The notes under the pieces: model-generated
Databases searched by the model: none
The model's input: only the letters and a program-made list of their open reading frames with translations
What the model was told of the DNA's origin: nothing
Shown: piece after piece, positions 30,301 through 38,645 of the stretch
Layout of the letters: each line of letters opens with the position of its first letter
Numbering within the stretch: position 1 is the stretch's first letter
Program-made: the position numbers and the translations under genes
Source of the DNA: Durusdinium trenchii
Taxonomy: Eukaryota > Sar > Dinophyceae > Suessiales > Symbiodiniaceae
Direction: 5' to 3'
Length of the DNA: 64,000 bases
Assembly: GCA_963970005.1 (NCBI GenBank)
Contig: CAXAMN010008557.1
Coordinates: forward strand, 331,529 to 395,528

Positions 30301-32057
30301 TTCGACGCTCTCGTGCAGTGGTGTGCGGGAACTACTCTGAGAGTCGTTTCAATGATGACTGCTACGCAGGAGGAGCGGATGGTTGCCAGGTCCGTGCTCT
30401 GGTCCGTACCGCGGCGCTTCGCGGCTGGGCCGTGGCGGCTACAGACATCTGGGTGGCTTTCTTGAATGCTCCTCGAAGAGATGATGGAAAATTGGTGGCA
30501 ATGGAGATCCCCTCCGTGTACAAGCGGCTTGGCTTGGCGAAGGAGGGCGAGGTCTGGCTTGTGAAGCTGGCCATGTATGGCCTAACCACCTCTCCACGAG
30601 ACTGGTCCAAGCATCGTGATGCCACCTTGCCATGTATCAGTTGGGTCCGCATGAAAGGAGAGCGGAAACTTCGAGGCTACTTCGTGAAGACCCAGGACGA
30701 GAACCTCTGGCGACTTGAAGAGGTTGATATCGAGTCAGGTGAAAACCTGTGGTCGGGCCTCATGTCGATCTACGTGGACGACATTTTGCTGGCAGGGGAG
30801 GATGAAGCTTTGTCCGCTGGTTTGACCTCACTGCAATCCACATGGGCCACGTCGAGTGTTGAGTGGGCAACTCCTCAAACCCCTGTGAACTTCTGTGGAT
30901 TTGAGATCACAGTTGATGAAGGTGGTGATGGTTTGCACATTTCCCAGCGCAAGTATGAGCAGGAGATCATAGCTCGCTGGAATGTGAAAGAAGCAGTAGC
31001 TTTTCCCCGGTTCAAGATCAGTGAGGAAGATGGGGAGCAGCAGGCTGGTGTCGACCGCAAGCATGTTCGAGAAGCTCAGGCCATAGCGGGTTCTTTGCTG
31101 TGGCTCTCCACGAGATCAAGGCCGGACTTGACGTATGGAGTTTCGGCACTCAGTCGACTGGTCACCAAAAACCCCATGAAGGCGATCGAAGTCGGACGCA
31201 TCCTCATGGCCTATGTCAAGGGCAATCCAGGTGATCTGCATTACCCCCGTGAGATTCACGACAAATGGGGGGCTCGCGGTCAGCTCAAGGTCCAGCGGCA
31301 TGATCGGCTGATTGAGGTTTACGCAGATATTGCATACAGTGCAGGTCCTCGACATCGAAGTGTTCAAGGCCTGGTGATTTGCTTTGCTGGAGCTCCAATA
31401 GCATGGCAGAGTTCAACACAGCCCTTTTCTACGCACAGCACAGCGGAGTCGGAGCTGGTTTCGTATTGCGAGGCCCTGGTTGCTGGACGTGCCACTGAAG
31501 CATTGATGTGTGCCATGTGGGGGGAGAAGTTGGATCATGCCAACCCTTTTGAGAAGGTGATTTACGGCGACAATGCCGCAGCCATTGGCCTTGCCCATGG
31601 AAACAGCAACTCTTCCTGGAGGACGAGACATCTTCGTGTCAGGTCCAACATCCTCCGCGAGGCCTTAGAGGAGAACACAAGCTACCCCGGTGGACCGTGG
31701 CAACTCCACCACTTGAAGGGGACAGAGCTGGTAGCTGACGGAATGACCAAACCGTTGGCGGGTCAAAGTTTCTTTGGGTTCACCTCCGACCTTGGGCTGA
31801 AAGGAGGTGATGAACGAGAAGCTCGAATGAAGAGCATGTCGACCGCCGCTGGTCAGGGAGTGCCTCCACTACAAGATCGCTCCTTGGCTTTGAAAGCGTT
31901 GGTGGTGGGTGGAGCGATAGTGCAAGCTGCGGAGATCCAGGGTGAGAAAGATTCAGACTCCACCTTGGGAACACTTTGGATGTGCGGCCTCCTGCTGATC
32001 GTGATCGGGGCAATCTGGGTGGGAAAACAGCCGTTGCTTCGGTTGGCTGTTGTGTGA
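24309..32057 (+). CDS. Ty1/copia Gag-Pol polyprotein with methyltransferase-like domain
   Basis: Encodes the 2582-residue polyprotein that copies and integrates the element. In order: a low-complexity N terminus with helical segments (about 145-175 and 310-335); a Gag region; a CCCH-type finger (705-724) and a CCHC knuckle (736-749); protease with DSGATH (D879); a methyltransferase-like Rossmann region (about 1075-1270) with HLFSGPDS, GGPPCRT (Cys1138), AIEQPED and SRRKPTS; integrase with an HH-CC finger (H1354, H1359, C1366, C1369) and catalytic D1393, D1547, E1583, split by an acidic insert (about 1437-1500); reverse transcriptase with YVDD (2155-2158); RNase H with D2340, E2380 or E2382 and D2421; and a hydrophobic C-terminal segment (about 2552-2572). 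The first ATG lies 40 nt after the LTR. No frameshift separates gag and pol, so Gag excess must arise otherwise. Confidence 0.96.
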   Translation: MDRAHSLPPTGGPVVANPWWSDRLKAEVALRARRPENLPLPQDGEDDDWEEREAAPVRDGRTGTSGKGHGEVPQGGSQSGRMFVTPPSHRQAEGRGQGRRSDGTMPMSATPTEKKSLGGQGKVTEGPLPPKVTAKASVSEPDHLQRAFEAEMVTFLREQNELLTSEVAELKRQQTMQGSATSSSIPSSWERVDGGPAGCGGGEKITMKSLHVEPPQTPRGRSPTKRGQKDLSKFTPNGTQVPPGPPPGDVDGGLELPPFPAPGTLAEQLRGYEVADGRRHHGDDHWLPLGLREGKTFEPRVTPAELHASRLEQEVADLRKTLERLKDEAKVSFVASSHDTSSAPQKGNFVGLHGHEFQDFLAGPMGSSHTAHGHDGVCPPNPDGVCQQDPWVSVPGGRNISPEPPAGGTGGYGRWRGDDGVGPAPLPWNEGTGNSKAELPELASDASPIELGDWLAVCGPVLRDISQVSARWWNLTLREAQCFYDRWKTSSPLARVQINPRLPDELLDGRYQRTEQRGVNLLLRAIPADQQQALITARELTSTALLFRLLVRYQPGGAGEKAILLSKLTVLDKSGSITELAAALRSWRRHFARAQEISAVLPDGTLLLKALEPACTQIATLDTQASFRLAQSRLQLDQQPHHQGVWRFSQCLLAEAETIALMSSTPAVTPSPVKVKQLEAPTKASIHGPSGHDKGKGTSMATTPCKYFRSESGCKAGKNCKWSHAWDGIDDKSPRCWICGGKDHRKQDCKRKSGTKSGKDGKTTSEPSGSGGGKSSLSSNAATAPLLSTPSTGGPSSTTTTPMKLKELEVAGEGQLGQSSEAMSTDGGGKGETGATSATSEALLQEATKLLKSLRAPTLKVIKVSQLEADPNGLMVLLDSGATHALRPALSLQEWEGAVPTQVTLADGITDKLRLKADSKVLLSNPADSELSWIVPLGGIAELGYRFEWKNTQCTLYDEAGQELNVWIQNGCPMVLREVGKAMIDRLERQQIRLARKAQLLQAMSLDPSSTVMQALQQSTEMALTYKLRALFEDLPDDVLMRVIPDLSDIHNLDGQLLPWNRRKRRRVERAKQIVLHLFSGPDSKYWERALQKGNVEVLCVDLQAEVAADIHDDMVFKYLLSLAASGRVKALIGGPPCRTVSALRYQDDGGPGVLRTEQHPYGLPHLSSSDQALVTGDSVLLFRMLALYVLCEDVRHDDEPQTALAIEQPEDPARYRSASEVQEKQFMPIWRTKEWRAFEATYNVRLIHCDQGPMGHSRRKPTSLAVVLRDIHALDGVRGPSSGIQPEEQARDRQAMTMQERCNSSKQWAEWAPGLKTALVLALNDHLHRGNMPSLDAALKPLGQVALDSWRQHYLNDHMPARRDCKDCVRSAARSKPHRKINHPEAYTLSIDLSGKMAIGQDQHRHDCKYMMVAVYTFPVDHAGNPLAEFAMSSSVTPPSPTPDDDEYTPTEPEGDDPGEDLLSEEAVPALEGPGEAGDDAAVKRGQAAMEAWQSRVQEAQDVAVRNVTFVEVLPGRAVHHILQALARIYARLRSLGLPLYRLHCDRARELISAPVRRWTLDRGIVTTLTSGDSYKSNGRCEGELGVIKKHVRTVVSTSGLGLEHWPLVATHVGERRLRGQLRSLGLPVGHLLQFGTRAYALKKSWQDRYQPWRDIRDEVIILGPALQSSLTSTSYYVQSVETKRFFYTDDVVVPSHTQPEAADACVYLPEIGDQPPSTPSWEGQIPRRRLREKTAVPQLSMVYMEGEMSACVQKWLCEHRALFDEHAPNDPVLASLEVSSDSWTVETPARTSSSDSWNVEGTSEGSSQGTQVKGSGVEDSFGGEEKEEAPNNQDGGSCLVASLQSKVPGRIPITRIQMIQAMQEHLADYVGEEMSHIDLTMAEQGCYAEVVSRAIMHKLEAEETLLQYQQDQEALNAKELEEEFLVTKTVSNREVLDDFENWIPSITAEFDQLVRTKQAVEQITKRSLQDRAQREGKTIELLPAKMVYTRKSGAGVRRSRAVVCGNYSESRFNDDCYAGGADGCQVRALVRTAALRGWAVAATDIWVAFLNAPRRDDGKLVAMEIPSVYKRLGLAKEGEVWLVKLAMYGLTTSPRDWSKHRDATLPCISWVRMKGERKLRGYFVKTQDENLWRLEEVDIESGENLWSGLMSIYVDDILLAGEDEALSAGLTSLQSTWATSSVEWATPQTPVNFCGFEITVDEGGDGLHISQRKYEQEIIARWNVKEAVAFPRFKISEEDGEQQAGVDRKHVREAQAIAGSLLWLSTRSRPDLTYGVSALSRLVTKNPMKAIEVGRILMAYVKGNPGDLHYPREIHDKWGARGQLKVQRHDRLIEVYADIAYSAGPRHRSVQGLVICFAGAPIAWQSSTQPFSTHSTAESELVSYCEALVAGRATEALMCAMWGEKLDHANPFEKVIYGDNAAAIGLAHGNSNSSWRTRHLRVRSNILREALEENTSYPGGPWQLHHLKGTELVADGMTKPLAGQSFFGFTSDLGLKGGDEREARMKSMSTAAGQGVPPLQDRSLALKALVVGGAIVQAAEIQGEKDSDSTLGTLWMCGLLLIVIGAIWVGKQPLLRLAVV

Positions 32058-32071
32058 GAAGATTGCATGCC

Positions 32072-32659
32072 ATGGTCAACAAGCCACACCATCCAGATGA
32101 ATGTCAAGAAGATGATGAGGGAGACAGCGAAACCACCTTCACTGAGGGTGAAAGTGAGGAGCCACAGGTCAGTGAATGGCAAAATGATGGTCTTCATAGA
32201 CGCCGGAACACCAGGCGAGGACAGCAGAGCACTACTCCTCTGAAGAGCTCTACTTCCTGGCCGAAGGGGCGACAGTCGGGCTCGCAGCATCGCGCTTCCT
32301 CTCAGCCTATAAGGCCACGATCGGGCTCGATGGATGGCATGGTGGCCAAGGCGGCCAGTGAGGCTGCCGAAGGAGCTCAGATGGCAGCTGACGCGGCTGA
32401 CCGTGCAGCGGAAAGCGCCGAAAGAGCATCCAGAGCGCTGATGAAGGCGATGGCAACAACGGACTCCATGGTCCGCAAGCAGCTGGCGGCATCCACAGCC
32501 GCATCGAGCACAGAAGAGCCGCTGAAGAAGCAGCAGCTGGATTCACCGATCCAGAACCCTTGGAATAGATTTCAACACGACAATGCGGGTCGTGGTTGGA
32601 GCCTTCAAAAAATGAGGGCGGAATACTTCAAGGTCAAAGCACAGAAACGAATGCCTTGA
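32072..32659 (+). CDS. Second ORF of the copia element, alanine-rich helical protein
   Basis: An ATG 14 nt after the polyprotein stop opens a 195-codon frame in another phase, ending before the purine tract. The N-terminal half is acidic and then basic and serine-rich (CQEDDEGDSETTFTEGESEE; HRRRNTRRGQQST). The centre is alanine-rich with heptad spacing (AASEAAEGAQMAADAADRAA), predicting a long helix or coiled coil. The C terminus is basic (QKMRAEYFKVKAQKR). It resembles no Env or known accessory protein. Translation would need reinitiation or a subgenomic RNA. It might be an RNA-binding or capsid-assembly factor, but that is inference only. Confidence 0.6.
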   Translation: MVNKPHHPDECQEDDEGDSETTFTEGESEEPQVSEWQNDGLHRRRNTRRGQQSTTPLKSSTSWPKGRQSGSQHRASSQPIRPRSGSMDGMVAKAASEAAEGAQMAADAADRAAESAERASRALMKAMATTDSMVRKQLAASTAASSTEEPLKKQQLDSPIQNPWNRFQHDNAGRGWSLQKMRAEYFKVKAQKRMP

Positions 32660-32702
32660 GCCTGCTTTTGACCTTCTCCAGACGGTTCGCCAGAAAAACG
32701 GC

Positions 32703-32712
32703 GAAGGGGGAG
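32703..32712 (+). other. Polypurine tract
   Basis: GAAGGGGGAG directly precedes the 3' LTR, the expected position of the plus-strand DNA primer. Confidence 0.85.
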
Positions 32713-32799
32713 TCTGTTGAGTGAAGACAAGCACAAGTGACCTCTTAACTGAGGCATTTTGTTCAAGTGAAAAGAAGCGGTTCGCGCTTTGTCGATGAG
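32713..32799 (+). repeat. 3' long terminal repeat (87 bp)
   Basis: Identical to 24182-24268. Identity of both LTRs implies that no substitutions have accumulated since insertion. Confidence 0.93.
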
Positions 32800-32804
32800 C
32801 TCGG
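32800..32804. repeat. Target-site duplication, right copy
   Basis: CTCGG, matching 24177-24181. Confidence 0.9.
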
Positions 32805-33132
32805 AATGGAAAGAACCATGTTCGCAGAGGTTGTACTGCTTTTGCCGCGAACAACTTTCCTCCAGACACAGCAAACATGAGCCAGTCCTGGCATGAATGA
32901 AGCCTTTTTTGTGGTGAAGTTTTCTGTTGATTCTTTCCTGCATCAACCTCCGCTCAAATTCCACCTCCGCCGACGAATCGGACCGCACTGCAGGATGTAT
33001 TGGTCCCTCCTGAGGAGGTGCGCTCGATTTGCCCCCGAGATGGACCCAATCCGCAGAATCTGGCGATGCTGGAGACTCATCTGGCGATGATCCAAGTAGG
33101 TGGAGCCTTTTCGGTGGTGCAACATGGGTCAT
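32800..33132 (-). pseudogene. Minus-strand ORF interrupted by the copia insertion
   Basis: From an ATG at 33132 the minus strand is open for 111 codons up to the target duplication. It is protein-like (SSPDESPASPDSADWVHLGG, EVEFERRLMQERINRKLHHK) and ends with closely spaced Cys and His (CLLC, then LCEHGSFH). On the far side of the element the frame would continue in phase for 7 codons (24176-24156, including another Cys and a His) to a TGA at 24155-24153. The element therefore seems to have split a 118-codon ORF. The Cys/His pattern could bind zinc, but no known finger matches. An in-frame stop lies just upstream of the ATG. Confidence 0.4.
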
Positions 33133-34746
33133 CGAATGTCATCGATATCAACAGATTGTAAAAAGGGCATATTATCAACTTGAACACAGTTGTCAAGGAA
33201 GGGCACGCATAGATCCGAGGGTGGAAAACAGGTGCACCCTCCACAGATGTTTGACAGTGCACAGGTTGAAGGTTTACGCTATTTGCGATACTGTAACAAG
33301 TTTGCTTTATTGCCATATACTTCACGTACTTGGTGAACATATTATGAACTGCATCATCAGTGCTTTCATTGTTTCACCGGCAGACCAATTGACCCACAGA
33401 TGGGTGTTTGGGACGCTTCAAGAAGCATTCTTTGCAGCTGCAAGTGGGGATCCGAGTACCTTCGAAACATGTGAAACTGCATCCGCCTGTAACATCATTT
33501 GATTCTGAGGCACAAGGAACAACATGTATATTACAGTTGGGAAGAACCAAACCATTGGATTTGCTTTTAGTATTCCTTTTTTTCTCGTCTCTCATTGACT
33601 TGGCTTTGCAGTAAGGACAAAGACGGACTTGGAGATAGGCGCGTAGAAGTGACTTGGCTTTAAAGTGATCGTACTTCAAACACGTTCAACACGTCCAACG
33701 TTGTCATAACATTCAAAACGACTGCTCAACCAGCGTCGGTTTGAAGATGATCTTCCAGTTTTGCTCAGGATGCAATCCGCAATCAATTCTGCAACCAGAA
33801 CCCGCACCTTGTCACCATTTGGTTTGAATTGGAACATTTCGGGTCGCAACAGCGCAGTACTCTTTCCAGATGTCTCAACGGTTAGTGTTGCATTGTTGTT
33901 GATCTGCTATTGGGCATCGAAATGACCCACCCCCAAATTATCCTTCAGTAGTAGCTACGTTCTCCTCTTGCCGAGGCACCCATTTCTCTAGATCTAGAGC
34001 TCAGCAGGATTGCAAGGGTACCCAACACAAGCCTCTCTTACAAACGGGCGGTTCGCCATCTTCAGCGGCCCAAACTTCAGGTACTCCAACATCAACGACA
34101 TCACGCTTTGTGTCAATCCCTTCAGACCCCTTCCAATCTTTGATGAGACCTTCATTGACAAGTATGCAACACTGGAACCTTGTTATGCATCGAGGGAAGT
34201 TGACTGAAGTTGATATCTATAAATTGAACTAGAGCAAAATAGAGCAAAAGGTCGGAACAGGCAAGCGCCTTGCACAAAGCTGGGAGAAGCCTGAAATAGA
34301 TGGATTGGTGATTGGTTCCATTTGAATCCCTCGATGTTTTCAAAGCTAAAGATCGTACTGATTCGCACTGCTCAATCACATCGAACGACAAACCGCACCA
34401 CATCGGCCAAGCAGTCCACATCCCACTTCGCAGGATCCAGGCCTGCCTCCGCATATTTTCAATGCATCTGCCAAAGCGTACCAGAGAAGTATGTCGAAGA
34501 AGGCTGCGGCAAAAGGGGCGGTTCGGCGGTTCGCGATTCCGTTTCTTTTCTTTTGTCAGCTTTGCAAGCGCATCTTTGAGATGTTTCAGAGCTCAAAAAC
34601 AAGGCCCATTTCTTCAAGTGCTTTAGTTTTTGGCTTTGGCCTCAGACAGCAGTGTCTAGCGAACAACAACGGCACTACGGCTACTGTAACAAGCGATTGG
34701 ATGATGATTGAAGATCCGTGCTTGTAGCATTTTTGAGTTCTGAGGC
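33133..34746. other. Stretch without a confident gene
   Basis: Plus frames at 34312-34626 and 34322-34579 overlap and look equally protein-like, so neither is called. 33133-34300 shows nothing beyond short open frames. Confidence 0.35.
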
Positions 34747-35974
34747 ATGTCTTCCCCTTTCCCGGCAGCAAATTGTGACTCAAACGAGGAGAACCAGGTG
34801 CTCTTCCTCATGGGTGATCGATGTTCTGGCAAGTCCAAAGCTTTGGAACACCTCCTATGCATCTGGGCAGTAGGGGATGGGCTTGCTTCGACCGTTGAGC
34901 ACTTCATCCCAGCTTAGATTCACTCAGTTGCCTACGTCCAAGGAACATTCATAACACACTGCCATGGAACTGATGGTATGCCCGCTATCCTTAACGGCAC
35001 GGGCGCAGTTCACCACGATGCATTTGTTGCCAGCTTGGTCTGAAAGGATCCTCTTCAAGCGGCACCCGAGAGTGACCGTTTCCTGTGCAGATCCCGAGAG
35101 TATCCCGAGAGTAAGTACCGAGAGATCCCGTACCTTTTGCCTTCAACTTGGGTCTGATCACAACGGAAAAGGCATAATAATAGCATGTAATAACTAGTAC
35201 AGTAATAAGTAACATGATCTTCCTCGCCCCTTTGGACATAGAGAGGGACGAACACATTTCTGTGGAGCCGTTGACATGAACCAAGGCTTTTTGGGACAGA
35301 CAGCTGGTGATGGCACCTTACACAGAATTAGAGCGATGATGAGCGATGTATACATGTTATGTGTAAACGCAGATGTGTGTTGCGACAAACAGTGCAAGCA
35401 TGTCTTCTGATTTTGCTTGAATCAAACAGCTGCATGTGGATCAAACATGTTTGAACTGATTTGCGAACCCAAGTTCCATCATTGCCAGGCCCTCCCTGGA
35501 AGCTGTCTTTTCAAAGACATGACACGCTCGAATGTCACTCCTGCAGATGGGCTGTTGTCGGATTGAGGAGAAGAGGAGTTCAAGCAGATGCTTTCAGTGG
35601 TTGGTCCATTCCTCTCAATCACGTCTTCCTACGACCGGCTTTCGTGGCTCTCGACCCGCGCCATGCTGGAGGCGACGCTGATGCTGAAACGGTTCAGCGC
35701 AATCGGCCAATCAGAGGTGGTCTCGCTAGTGTTGGTAGTCATACCATTTTGTTGCCAAATGAATTTGGTTCTGCAATTTTCTCATGCCCGGACAGCCAAA
35801 CTGGGGGCCCTGGAATTGGTTTGAAGAGACGTCTATGTTTGTCACCACCTGGAAGCGCTGGAAGAGGTAGCTGGAAGACCGTTGGCAACAGCTAGACCAT
35901 ACCGCCGGCGAGGGCGTCATATCCCAAAGGATACCAACCATACAGACTGCCAGGTCATCCAGCGTCGGATGTAA
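34747..35974 (+). CDS. Candidate P-loop gene, several exons
   Basis: An ATG two bases after an AG (TTCTGAG) opens a frame with a Walker A motif GDRCSGKS at residues 23-30, in a classical beta strand-loop-helix setting (VLFLM before, KALEHLL after). A 48-nt intron (34870-34917, GTAGGG to GCTTAG) removes an in-frame TAG; exon 2 from 34918 reads FITHCHGTDGMPAILNG and AVHHDAFVASL. A later exon from 35489 (after CATTGCCAG) reads FKDMTRSNVTPADGLLSD, meets an in-frame TGA at 35564-35566, then continues FKQMLSVVGPFLSITSSYDR to about 35716. A terminal exon ending at a TAA at 35972-35974 contains CHHLEALEEVAGRPLATARP. A nucleotide-binding role is likely, but the family is unknown. Joins after exon 2 are unverified. 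Confidence 0.45.
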
Positions 35975-37682
35975 ATGATACTAGGCCTCCCTAGACGATT
36001 TTGTCAGGCCATTGATGTTGTGCGCTTCTCTTTCCACCACCCATGGCCTTTTGCAGGCAACACCGGCGTATGTCTAAAATGTGCTGGCAACTTAATCCTA
36101 CTTGTAGGGCTTTTTGGACACCCGAGCTGCCCCAGTCTGTCCCAAGCCAAGAGGTGGATCTGGGCTTTGCCGCAGATGGCTTCATTTGCCGCACCCAGCT
36201 GAAGGCAATCGGTAGACCTTGCTAACCCTTTGCTTGCAGTGATCGGTGTGGTCAGGATCAACACATTTCTTCAAACCAACACATCACTCACACCCAGAAA
36301 CATTTGCACATATCCAAGTGTCCATAGATGTCATTAGATATATCATGATATATCCATGTCTTTCCCAACGCGCTCTACTGACTCATCCCCTCCGTCAGAG
36401 ACGTCTATAGGTCCGCTGCCTCGAAGCCGACCGCGTGGCCGACCGCGCGGGGGCGAAGAACTTCGACGCGCTGTATCTCGCAGCCAAGGCCGTTTTCTTC
36501 GCATCGGCGGATGACGGACGGATGGGGTGAAGGCTTCGCCTTAAGTCATCTATTTCACCCAAAAATTGTGGGGTTCTTCATGGGTTTTTCATTGTTGTTT
36601 TGCCTGATTTCTGAATCTTAGGCGGTCTAGGATTTCTCCCATCAACAGTCGTTGCCAAAGGACCAAAGGGCCAATTTGGGCAGGGGTGTTGCTGGTGCTG
36701 AGATTGATCAGAATCATTTACCACCTGAGAGCTTCGTCGCCTTGAACAGCAGGAAGGATGCTTCGAGCTGAGAACACATAGAACGACCATGATCGACATG
36801 CAGAGCATTGCGGACAAAACCGCGTTGAGGATCCAGTAGTCGGACAGAATGACAAGTGAACATGTGACTTTCTTCGAGCCGTTTCCATCCAGGATGACGG
36901 AGCCAAGAAGTGGCTGGGCGACAGTATTGAGTTTCGACTCCTGGGTGACGAGGCGGAAGTGCAGACGTGCTGTGGTGGAGAAAGGATTCCAAAAGGCTGA
37001 AGACTCAGCTGGAACCCATGATAGACCTTTTATAAGTCTCTATGTGTGACTGACTAACCTCCAAGTGCCTTTGGTTTGGTTTGTACAGGCGTCATGCTTT
37101 CGGCTGAGAAACTTTGCTACCTGTGCCACCCTTGCCAAAGCATTTTAGCAGAGCCAGATCATCCAGGGACCCTGGGTCGCTAAGTTTAAGTCACACTAAG
37201 TCACAAGTTTTTCATGGTGAAACGCTGTGAACGCTGCTCTTGATCAGATTGACTTCGAAGAGTACGATGAGCAGGGTACCGCGCAGACGTGCTGGAAAGA
37301 GGCCTTGGATAGCTTTGCGTGACTTGGATACGTTGGATGTGGAAGACTGGATGGATGCTAGAGGCACTATGAACATGGTGCCAGGTGGATGTGTTGTATT
37401 GGATGTAGGATGAAGCACACGCAGAACTACTACATCTCTCAAAACACATCTCTAGGGGAATAAACAATAAACCATTTGAGTGAAGCGTGACGTAGAGGGT
37501 AGCAATTAGCAGTCTTGGTGGTTTACATACACGTGATTTATACCGTTGTATACCAAAATCATACAGTCTTGGAGGCGGATTCTTCGTCGCACCGAGGATC
37601 GATGATGCCGAGCTGGTTCGGGTCCTTTGCAGTGACTTGGCGGGTACCGTCGGGTACAGTTGGTCTCCGGTCAAAGGCGAGC
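35975..37682. other. Gene-poor stretch
   Basis: No supported gene. Frames at 35991-36264 and 36714-36992 are open on the minus strand, but their composition is unremarkable. TGATATATC-type short repeats lie at about 36330-36355. Confidence 0.4.
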
Positions 37683-38010
37683 AACATTCTTGCTCCGTTC
37701 GTGGCGTCCTTGCTCCTAGTAGTAAGGCCAGGAGCCCCTAGTAGCGTTCTTGTTCCTAGTNNNNNNNNNNAAGGCCAGGAGCCCCTAGTAGCGTTCTTGT
37801 TCCTAGTAGTAAGGCCATGAGCCCCTAGTAGTGTTCTTGTTCCTAGTAGCGATGCCCTTTGTTCCTAGAAGCGTCCTTGCTCCTAGTAGCAAGGCCAGGA
37901 GCCGCTAGTAGCGTTTTTGTTCCTAGTAGTAAGGCCAGGGCCCCTAGTAGCGTCCTTGCTCCTAGTAGTAAGGCCAGGAGCGCCTAGTAGCGTCCTTGCT
38001 CCTTCGATTA
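37683..38010. repeat. 40-bp tandem form of the CTAGTAG repeat, with assembly gap
   Basis: About seven units alternate AAGGCCAGGAGCCCCTAGTA and GCGTTCTTGTTCCTAGTAGT. Ten Ns (37761-37770) fall inside the array. This is the longest cluster of the family in the window. Confidence 0.92.
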
Positions 38011-38645
38011 CACAAAATTCTTTTGATTTACTGTTACTATTAGCAATGGCCTCCAGCCAAAATGAAAAAAACATGGACCGCCAGAATCACATCAAAGCTC
38101 TTCCACCGACCAACATCCCAAGTCTCACTGCTATTTGTCCGCTACACAACGATTTGTCGTGGTGTCCCTACGCACAAGGACGAGGGGTCCATTGCTCTCC
38201 CATCATGAGGTCTGATACTTCTGGGAGAGCTGGGCTTTACGGACGATCTGCAGTGCGAGTCGCAAGGCAGGCGCTACAGGAACAGACGATGATCTCTGAA
38301 GCGACTCCGCGAACGTGACTCTGTTCTGAGTGTGGGGCCATTGTTCTGGGCGATATTAATGGCTCTTTCGAACCTTGAAAAACCTAAGCCCTGTGGTAAT
38401 GGAGCGGACTTCACAGTTGACGTCAGGAATTGTATCATATTGTATTAGGATGATGTTGGTCGTTAAAGCACTGCAAGATCGTAGAATGGCTACGGCAGAG
38501 AGATACTCTCAAACCTGACTACACGAAAACATGAGAGTCCCTGACCACACTGCTCCAGGGATCCTTTCTGAGCCGCATCCGAAGGAAAACCTCCCGCCAA
38601 CAAATGTGGACGTGGACCATTTCGTAGAGAAAATTGTTTTTCCAG
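38011..38645. other. Intergenic stretch
   Basis: 38041-38058 keeps one GGCCTCCA repeat fragment. A plus frame ending at 38318 is open but unremarkable. Confidence 0.35.

Larger units (their letters stand above)
24182..32799 (+). mobile_element. Intact Ty1/copia LTR retrotransposon
   Basis: The element is 8618 bp with identical 87-bp LTRs, a CTCGG target duplication on both sides, a primer-binding site directly after the 5' LTR and a purine tract directly before the 3' LTR. One uninterrupted 2582-codon frame carries Gag, protease, integrase, reverse transcriptase and RNase H in the copia order (integrase before reverse transcriptase). A second frame follows. All hallmarks are intact, so it is probably a recent and possibly active insertion. 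Similar polyproteins are abundant in dinoflagellate genomes. Confidence 0.95.

Noticed and set aside
24369-32290. Many ORFs of 60-220 codons on other frames inside the copia element
   Set aside because: They are shadows of the polyprotein frame, which has all catalytic motifs.
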